This document shows positions 56,801 through 64,000 of a stretch of DNA of 64,000 nt, in pieces. The translations under genes were made by a program, and so were the position numbers. Below the pieces are notes generated by a model, which saw only the letters and a program-made list of their open reading frames with translations, did not search any database and was not told the origin of the DNA. The stretch comes from Morinoia aosen. Its lineage: Eukaryota > Arthropoda > Malacostraca > Amphipoda > Talitridae. The stretch is taken from contig CM059580.1 in assembly GCA_030386875.1 (NCBI GenBank), forward strand, positions 4,350,618-4,414,617, given 5' to 3'. Each line of letters starts with the position of its first letter. The stretch's first letter is position 1.

Positions 56801-59793
56801 CTTCAAAAAGACGATCCGGATTACGAAAGGCCAGATTCTGGTTCTCGGAAGACCGTTTTGAGGTAGCAGAATTTTCCACGTCGGCAAATACACGATTCGG
56901 GCTTTTGGAGCTGACGGGATAACTATTCTGATTGCTTGTAAACTCGGCGTAATCGCCAAAATTCCTATTCTGTGTTGTTCGAGAGCGATGCGGATTTTGA
57001 TCCATTGAAAACGGGTTTTCTTTACCGTTAAATGCACGTTTTCTGCCGTTAAAACGGTCGTGTGTTTTGGGAGGACGCAGTTGGTTTGTTGGGCTTTGAT
57101 GCTCGAATCCAACTCCGTGCGTTTTGTTGTGGTTGAAATGCGTTTTGGCGTTGTTGAAGCGATCCCTGTTGTTGAGGTACTTATCGTCGTGGATCGCTGA
57201 ACGTTCCCGGTCGATGGACGAAAAATCGTAGATGCTGGAACGTTTTCGAACGACAGACGAACGATTTTGATCAGCAGCGGAGCGTTTTCTAACGATAGAA
57301 GAACGATCTCGATCAGAAATAGAACGATATTGACCAGAAATAGAGCGTTTTCGAACGATAAAAGAACGATCATGATCAGAAATAGAACGATATCGGCCAG
57401 AAACAGAGCGTTTTCGAACAAAAAAAGTCCGATCTCGGCCGATAGGCCTCACAGAAAGCCGATTTCTAGACCCCGTCTCCGTGAAAGGCTCATTTGAATT
57501 CAATCCCACCGCGTATTCCCCGCTGGGGAACCCAACTTTCCCCTTCGAATATCGCGCCGCAAAACTGCTCGATCGTTCGACCCGATTTTTCCCGAGCCCA
57601 CCAAAAATTTTCCCACCAATAAGAGACTTTTCTCGGTGCTTCTCGGACTTTTTCCACCGCGGAACCGACAATTTAGGTTCGGGATTTTTGGCCGGCGCTT
57701 CATGCAATTTTTGTAGTGGCGACACTGACGTTTGATATCCTGAATTTCTGGGCGCGCGATACTGAGACGACGTATCGCAGCACGGCTTGGCGATCCGCGG
57801 TAGCGTTTCCGCTCGAATCGCAGGCGGTTTCCCGGTTTCTGGCAAAAGTTTCCCGGTTTCTGGCAAAGGTTTTCCGGTTTCTGATGAAAAATTCCCGGTT
57901 CCTGACAAAGGTTTCCCGGTTTCTGGCAACGGGTTTCCGGTCTCTGGCGACAGTTTCCTGGGCTCTGGTAACGGTTTTCCGTTGTCTGGCAACGGTTTCC
58001 CGGGGTCTGGCAACGGTTTCCCGGGGTCTGGCAACGGTTTCCCGGTGTCTGGCAACGATTTTGAATTTTCATGACGTAAAACTTCAGCGTTTCCAGAAGG
58101 CAAAGGTTTCGCGGTTTCTAAAAGTTTATCATCAGATTCAGACTGAGACCAACGGTTTCCTTTGACGGTTTCCGGATGTTTCATTATATGAACGATACCT
58201 GTAACAGGTGCCGTTTTAGTACCGGATTTGTTAACGGCAGTAGGAAGATAGTCGGGGTCCTTAGAATACCGATTCCTGGATTCCGTTTTAAACAATTCCT
58301 GATTCCGGGATTCCTTTTTAAACAATTCCTGATTTCGAGATTCTTCTTTCAACAATTCCTGATTTCGGGATTCTTCTTTCAACAATTCCTGATTCAGAGA
58401 TTCTGGATTCAAAATTTCGCTGTTCAAAAATTTGTTGTCCAAAAATTTCGCGAGGAATTCAAAACCGGATTTTATTTTCACCTCAATACCGATGTTGGTA
58501 CCATTGGTATTGGTACCAGTATTGGCACCAATACTATTACCAGTAACGTTAACAGTACCATTTTCAACACCAATCCCACTACCATTTCCAACACCAATAC
58601 CACTACCATTTCCAACACCAATACCACTACCATTTTCAAAACCAATACCACTACCATTTTCAACACCAATACCACTACCATTTTCAACACCAATACCACT
58701 ACCATTTTCAACACCAATACCACTACCATTTTCAACACCAATACCACTACCATTTTCAACACCAATACCACTACCATTTTCAACACCAATACCACTACCA
58801 TTTTCAACACCAATACCACTACCATTTCCAACACCAATACCACTACCATTTTCAACACCAATACCACTACCATTTCCAACACCAATACCACTACCATTTC
58901 CAACACCAATACCACTACCATTTTCAACACCAATACCACTACCATTTTCAAAACCAATACCACTACCATTTTCAACACCAATACCACAACCATTTCCGTT
59001 GGATTTGGCCCGTTTCATGGCGAGCTTTCTCTCCGTTTCACGAAACCGCATAGGTGACGTAACGGCGGGCCCAAGGTTCGCTTCCGTTTTACCGCCCGTT
59101 TCGAAGGATATTTTGTTGCCAGTTTCAGGAGCAGTTTCATGCAGAAACTTCACCGTTTCCGGCAAGATGCCCGTTTTGATTTCCCGCTCAGGTCCCGTAA
59201 TGAACCGGTGAACGTTGCTGTGATTCACCGTTAGGTTTACCGTTATATTTCTGAGTCGAATTTCATGATTTCCGCCCGTTACGGACCGTTTTTCTCCTCC
59301 CGTTACAGCCCGTTCACCTCCTTCCGTTACAGTCCGTTCACCTCCTCCCGTTACAGTCCGTTCACCTCCTCCCGTTACAGCCCGTTCACCTCCTCCCGTT
59401 ACAGTCCGTTTTCCCCCGCCCGTTACAGCCCGTGCTCCTCCATCCGTTACAGCCCGTTCTCCTCCTCCCGTTACAGTCCGTTTTCCCCCGCCCGTTACAG
59501 CCCGTGCTCCTCCATCCGTTACAGCCCGTTCTCCTCCTCCCGTTACAGCCCGTTCTTCTCCTCCCGTTACAGCCCGTTCTTCTTCTCCCGACATATCACG
59601 TTCTCCTGCGCCCGTAACAGCCCGGTTTCCTCCTCCCGTTACAGCCCGTTTTCCCCCACCCGTTACAAACCGATCTCCTCTGCCCATAAAGCGCAGCGGC
59701 TGCGGCCCGTTCGATAACGGCTCACGGCTCGCCGGCCGGGGTAGTGGCCCGATATAACGGCTGTTGAGACGAGGGCTTCGGACGTCATCGGAC
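53868..59793 (-). CDS. LRR membrane protein, giant exon (low-complexity region, TM helix, long tail)
   Basis: One exon of 5926 nt. The acceptor TTCGTTGCAG lies just above 59793 and its first base completes the Met codon begun in the upstream exon; the stop is TGA at 53868-53870. Counting from the window edge it encodes residues 430-2403. In order: a long disordered region rich in Asn, Ser, Arg and Gly with several tandem peptide repeats; a 26-residue hydrophobic helix ([14 protein letters not shown]... at 55247 down to about 55170) followed by basic residues KVKFGVKK; and a tail of about 430 residues with a run of about 20 prolines (near 54710-54790), a [19 protein letters not shown] segment and aromatic/acidic motifs ([18 protein letters not shown]). 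The tail could bind SH3, WW or EVH1 domains (inference). I do not recognise an orthologue. Confidence 0.9.
54265..54350 (-). repeat. Coding 30-bp repeat ([10 protein letters not shown])
   Basis: Three tandem copies of a ten-residue unit in the cytoplasmic tail of the LRR protein. In frame. Confidence 0.85.
56500..56740 (-). repeat. Coding repeat, [13 protein letters not shown] type
   Basis: Five imperfect 14-residue units (D/E-S-P/S-...-F-x-K/N-x). In frame in the extracellular low-complexity region. Confidence 0.7.
57230..57440 (-). repeat. Coding repeat, [18 protein letters not shown] type
   Basis: Short Arg/Ser-rich in-frame units ([13 protein letters not shown]) repeated five or six times. 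Confidence 0.75.
57820..58075 (-). repeat. Coding 21-bp repeat (GKPLPDT)
   Basis: About twelve seven-residue units [14 protein letters not shown] with single-residue changes. In frame. Confidence 0.85.
58270..58400 (-). repeat. Coding 30-bp repeat ([10 protein letters not shown])
   Basis: Four to five ten-residue units, in frame. Confidence 0.85.
58552..58995 (-). repeat. Coding 24-bp repeat (NGSGIGVE), about 18 copies
   Basis: Eight-residue units [24 protein letters not shown] from a 24-bp DNA unit with core AATACCACTACCATTTTCAA. All length changes are multiples of three bases. Confidence 0.95.
59275..59665 (-). repeat. Coding 24-bp repeat (ERAVTGGG), about 16 copies
   Basis: Eight-residue units [24 protein letters not shown]. 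On the plus strand CCCGTTACAGCCCGTTCTCC has a 24-bp period. In frame. Confidence 0.95.
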
Positions 59794-59831
59794 CTGCAAC
59801 GAACATTTCCGTTAATTAACGGCATATAACG

Positions 59832-60525
59832 GTGGAGGGGAGGTGGAGGGGAGGTGGAGGGGAGGTGGAGGGGAGGTGGAGGGGAGGTGGAGGGGAGGTG
59901 GAGGGGAGGTGGAGGGGAGGTGGAGGGGAGGTGGTGGGGAGGTGGAGGGGAGGTGGTGGGGAGGTAGAGGGGAGGTGTGGAGGAGAGGTGTAGGGAAGGT
60001 GTAGGGGAGGTGTAGGGGAGGTGGAGGGGAGGTGGAGGGGAGGTGGAGGGGAGGTGGAGGGGAGGTGGAGGGGAGGTGGAGGGGAGGTGGAGGGAAGGTG
60101 GAGGGGAGATGAAGGGGAGGTGGAGGGAAGGTGTGAGGAAGGTGGAGGGAAGGTGTAAGGAAGGTGGAGGGAAGGTGTTGGGGAGGTGGAGGGAAGGTGT
60201 TGGGGAGGTGGAGGGGAGGTGAAAGGGAGGTGAAGGGGAGGTGGAGGGAAGGTGTAAGGAAGGTGGAGGAAAGGTGGAGGAAAGGTGTAGGGGAGGTGGA
60301 GGGGAGGTTGAAGGGAGGTGGAGGGAAGGTGGAGGGGAGGTGGAGGGGAGGTGAAGGGGAGGTGGAGGGAAGGTGTAAGGAAGGTGGAGGGAAGGTGTAG
60401 GCGAGGTGGAGGGGAGGTGGAAGGGAGGTGGAGGGGAGGTGAAGGGGAGGTGGAGGGAAGGTGTATGGAAGGTGGCAGGAAGGTGTAGGGGAGGTGGAGG
60501 GGAGGTGGAGGGGAGGTGGAGGGCC
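59832..60525. repeat. 11-bp minisatellite GGTGGAGGGGA in the LRR gene intron
   Basis: Almost 700 bp of GGTGGAGGGGA and close variants (GGTGTAAGGAA, GGTGTAGGGGA). On the gene's sense strand it is a continuous pyrimidine tract (CCACCTCCCCT) ending about 38 bp before the acceptor at 59794. It is stop-free on the minus strand, so the exon's frame appears to run through it. Confidence 0.96.
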
Positions 60526-60526
60526 A

Positions 60527-61850
60527 CAACAACACCACCATAACAACACCACCACAACAACACCACCACAACAACACCACCACAACAACACCACCCCAAC
60601 AACACCACCACAACAACACCACCACAACAACACCACCACAACAACACCACCACAACAACACCACCACAACACCACCACCACAACAACACCACCACAACAA
60701 CACCACAACAACACCACCACAAAAACACCACCCCAACAACACCACCCCAACAACACCACCACAACAACATCACCACAACAACACCACCCCAACAACACCA
60801 CCACAACAAAACCACCACAACAACACCACCACAACAACACCACCACAACAACACCACCCCAACAACACCACCACCACAACACCACCCCAACAACACCACC
60901 CCAACAACACCACCACAACAACACCACCCCAACAACACCACCCCAACAACACCACCACAACAACACCACCACAAAAACACCACCACAACAACACCACCAC
61001 AACAACACCACCCCAACACCACCACCACCACAACAACACCACCACAACAACACCACCACAAAAACACCACCACAACAACACCACCACAACAACACCACCA
61101 CAACACCACCACCACAACAACACCACCACAACAACACCACCACAAAAACACCACCACAACAACCCCACCACAACAACACCACCACAAAAACACCACCACC
61201 ACAACACCACCACAACACCACCAAAACAACACCAACACAACAACAACACCAACACCACCACAACAACAACACCAACAACAACACAACCACAACAACAACA
61301 CCACCACAACAACAACACCAACACCAACACAACAACAACAACACCACCACAACAACAACACCACAACAACAACAACACCAACAACAACAACACCAACAAC
61401 AACCACACCAACAACAACACCACAACAACAACAACACCAACAACAACAACACCACAACAACAACAACAACAACAACAACACCACAACAACAACACCAACA
61501 ACAACCACACCAACAACAACCACACCAACAACAACAACACCACTACAACAACAACACCAACAACAACAACACCACCACAACAACACCACAACAACAACAA
61601 CACCAACAACAACACCACCACAACAACAACACCAACACAACAACAACACCAACACCACCACAAAAACAACACCAACAACAACACCACCACAACAACAACA
61701 CCACCACAACAACAACACCAACACCAACACAACAACAACAACACCACCACCACAACAACAACACCAACAACAACACCACCACAACAACAACACCAACAAC
61801 AACAACACCAACAACAACAACACCAACAACAACCACACCACCACAATCCA
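60527..61850. repeat. 14-15-bp minisatellite ACAACAACACCACC in the LRR gene intron
   Basis: A 14-bp period in the left half; looser ACAACAACACCAAC units from about 61215. On the minus strand it is GTTGTTGTGGTGG, giving valine/leucine/cysteine frames that are not coding. Confidence 0.95.
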
Positions 61851-62244
61851 GGGTAAGTTCGCCCCAGGATATCGGGTAACTTTCACAAGTTAGTCAAGTT
61901 GCGCCGAGGCGGTTTTTTGAAGCTTAACTTTGGCTCGAAGTTTGGGAGCGGAGAGGCGTGAGGTCCCTGGGGAATGGGAGGGGGGATTTTGGGGGGAACT
62001 TAGGATGGAATGTTGGGGGGATTTGGGGGGGGGGTTATGTTGGGGACGGCCAAGTCCCGTTGAGCCTTAAATAGTATGTAATTAAGATGATTATGCAGGT
62101 AATTATATAAGAGCATTAATTACTCTCTCATTAAGTAGGTATATATATAAGAGAATTAATTACTCCCTAATTACCTGAGCAGCAGGAAGTGTGTGATGAG
62201 CGTATCTGTGATACAGGCTTCACTACCCCCCAATTTTCCCTATA
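61851..62244. other. Intron remainder
   Basis: Mixed unique sequence with AATTACTC repeats near 62110-62170. It includes the 13-mer GTGTGTGATGAGC shared with 36000. No exon is recognised. Confidence 0.5.
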
Positions 62245-62311
62245 TTAATCCTTCACTACACCAAACTATTGTATAAATCCCAGGTGTTTTTATAAATATA
62301 TTAATCCTTCA
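62245..62311 (+). repeat. Dispersed repeat fragment (partner at 993-1055)
   Basis: CTTCACTACACCAAACTA then a TATAAATCCCAGGTGTT block and TATAAATATATTAATCCTTC, matching 993-1055 with a few changes. Confidence 0.75.
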
Positions 62312-62714
62312 CTTCCTCCCCAATTTTCTAGCATCACTGACAAAGAAATGTAAAGTTCATAAGTGATATAATTGTTAATATCAAAATGGATTCTGTCATC
62401 CATTTGTTTATTTTCCCTTTCGGTAATGTTTCTACAGCATTCATCCTTTCGTTTTCGCCAAAATGTATATTTATAAGTAAATAATGAAAATAAATATAAT
62501 AACTAACTACAATAACTACCAACTAATAAATAACTATGATAACTACAGAGAGATAGTACTTTAAAGTTCATTCAAAAAGGCAGTAAATTTCATTTAAATC
62601 CTAGCACATGCAAACTACTTTTTTTCAGCAATGGCTGAAATTTAAAAATAAAGAACAAATATTAACCAATTATCCAAGTTAGCGTAGTAAAAGAATTTAA
62701 AAAAAGCTACTCAC
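62312..62714. other. Intron 5' part, AT-rich
   Basis: Unique AT-rich sequence directly downstream of the donor at 62714. Nothing else is recognised. Confidence 0.5.
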
Positions 62715-64000
62715 ATAGCTTTTGGAAGCTGATGTAGTGTTTGCGGGGCAGATTCGTTCTGCGTACTAGAGTCCTGCTCCAATAAGCGGGTGCTTGAACG
62801 GTTAGACCGGCTCTCCGTTTTATAAGCGAGTCCGTTTTCCGTTTCAGAGGACATTGTAGACCCGTTTTCAACGTTTCTCTCATGTAATTTCTCCTCTTCA
62901 ATAAACTTTGTTTCTCGTGGGATTTTTCGGTTCATGTTTTTTTTTAAACTTGACGCAAATTTTCTCTCTCCAGTGATTGACATCCAAGAGTCTATATCCA
63001 CTGCAGCTGTTGTGTTGATATCCAAGCGTGTATTTTCTTTCGCATCTGAAATGGAAGCTTCTTCTTTCTTCGTTATTCTCCCCAATCCAACAAAAATCTT
63101 CAGATCCGTCAAGCGTGTCGACCCGTTTTCCAGTTTTCTGTAACCCGTAAAGTTTCTTTCGTTTTTTTCGTGGTCCTCGAACCCACTTTTGATCTTCGGA
63201 AGCCCAGTGAAAATTTCTGGACGAGTCGCAAATCCATTTTTGATATCCGCGTTTCGTTCGAACCCGTTCATCATGTCGGCGAGACCATTTCGGATTTTGA
63301 CGCGGTTTCCAAGGCCGACGTTGCCCATCCCCTCATCAAACTTCACTTCCTGGAGTCGAGGCAGCTGCTGCCTGAAGCCTTCAGGCAGTTTGCGCACGTT
63401 GCAATGGACCAGATAAATTTCCCGCAAGAAAACAAGTCGACTTAATTCGGAAGACTGGAGGAACCCTTTACAAAGAGCCGGAGAAGCCTCCAAGTCCAGT
63501 ACCTCCAGTCTCGCGAGACGGGCAAAACTGTCTCTCGAGACGACGCATCTCGTATTCAAGCGCCGCATATGAAGAACTTGAAGCCTGTCGAGACCCTGGA
63601 AGAAGTTCCCGCCCAAAACTGTGATTGGATTTTCGGACAAGTCAAGCGTAGCGAGCCTCGAAAGTTGGGCAAACACGGGAGCCTTCAGTTGCTTGATGTT
63701 GTTGCTGCGCAAGCTGAGGGTCCGCAAATCGTATAGGCCTGCAAAAGAGGCATCCTCGATGTCCGAAATGACGTTGCCGAAAAGGAACAGCTGTCTCAAA
63801 GACCCCAGCCCTCGGAAGTCCGATGATTTCAGCGTAGAAATCAAGTTCCTCTGGAGGTATAGCTCCACTAGAGACACAGGAAGACTGGCCGGGACTTCCA
63901 TAAGGTGGTTGTCCCCCAAGAAAAGTTTTGTTAGGTATTCATGTCTCCCCAAAGCGTCTTCTTCTATGGTCTCCAGCCCGTTTTCTTCTAATCCGAGCTC
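62715..64000 (-). CDS. LRR membrane protein, leucine-rich-repeat exon (5' end outside window)
   Basis: Open from the window edge to the donor GCTAT|GTGAGT at 62715 (phase 2). It encodes 428 residues. The first 230 or so form about nine leucine-rich repeats with the pattern L-x-x-L-x-L-x-x-N-x-I/L (for example LTKLFLGDNHLMEVPASLP, LVELYLQRNLISTLKSSDF, LRTLSLRSNNIKQLKAPVF, LATLDLSENPITVLGGNFF). No clear LRRCT cysteine cap follows; the protein passes into a polar, Asn/Lys/Glu-rich region. LRR ectodomains of this kind usually mediate protein binding at the cell surface (established knowledge). The start codon and signal peptide must lie to the right of the window. Confidence 0.95.

Noticed and set aside
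59794-61886. N-terminal 698 codons of the continuous 2672-codon minus frame
   Set aside because: This part translates the two intron arrays into valine/cysteine and Pro/Ser/Thr/His/Leu repeats. The acceptor at 59794 joins in perfect phase with the LRR exon donor at 62715, so the arrays are intronic.

Overview
This is nuclear DNA of a metazoan, most likely an arthropod. The two supported genes are split by GT-AG introns. The retroelement tails, a decayed PIF/Harbinger transposon and a transglutaminase with an insect/crustacean-like sequence point the same way, but I cannot name the species. A 500-N assembly gap lies at 23101-23600. The most striking property is how much of the window is tandem array. 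More than thirty unrelated arrays, with units from 10 to 74 bp, make up well over half of the readable sequence. Most long open frames are artefacts of these arrays and are not genes.

Two real genes are visible, both on the minus strand. (1) A transglutaminase spans 40794 down to 24160 as six exons (40665-40794, 38175-38375, 33561-33694, 30838-31006, 28198-28262, 24160-24312). Every junction has GT-AG sites and matching codon phase, giving 284 residues from a plausible start Met through the N-terminal beta-sandwich into the start of the catalytic core. The exons that should carry the catalytic Cys/His/Asp are not visible; they lie in the N gap or beyond the left edge. (2) A very large leucine-rich-repeat single-pass membrane protein enters from the right edge (exon 62715-64000) and continues in a giant exon (53868-59793). 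It has LRRs, a long low-complexity region made of in-frame coding minisatellites, one transmembrane helix, and a tail of about 430 residues with a polyproline run.

Layout: 1-23100 is gene-poor and holds arrays separated by AT-rich or unique spacers, a CRE/CCAAT-rich inverted-repeat segment (15460-15786), and copies of two mobile-element families. 23600-41040 is the transglutaminase locus; its introns are about 60-85% tandem array, and the arrays usually run right up to the splice sites. 41040-53800 is an intergenic array field with retroelement copies, a tRNA-like SINE head and motif-rich arrays. 53868-64000 is the LRR gene, with two arrays in its one visible intron.

The main candidates for something undescribed are: (a) arrays that begin at or within splice sites, in two cases seemingly built from the splice-donor sequence itself; (b) a mobile-element family, marked by the palindrome CCACCGGTGG, whose copies carry the same interior repeat expanded to very different copy numbers and unit lengths (about 1 x 51 bp, 18 x 51 bp, 19 x 73 bp); and (c) a tRNA-headed SINE whose body has become a 56-bp minisatellite. 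Together these suggest that mobile-element interiors and intron ends act as seeds for minisatellites in this genome.
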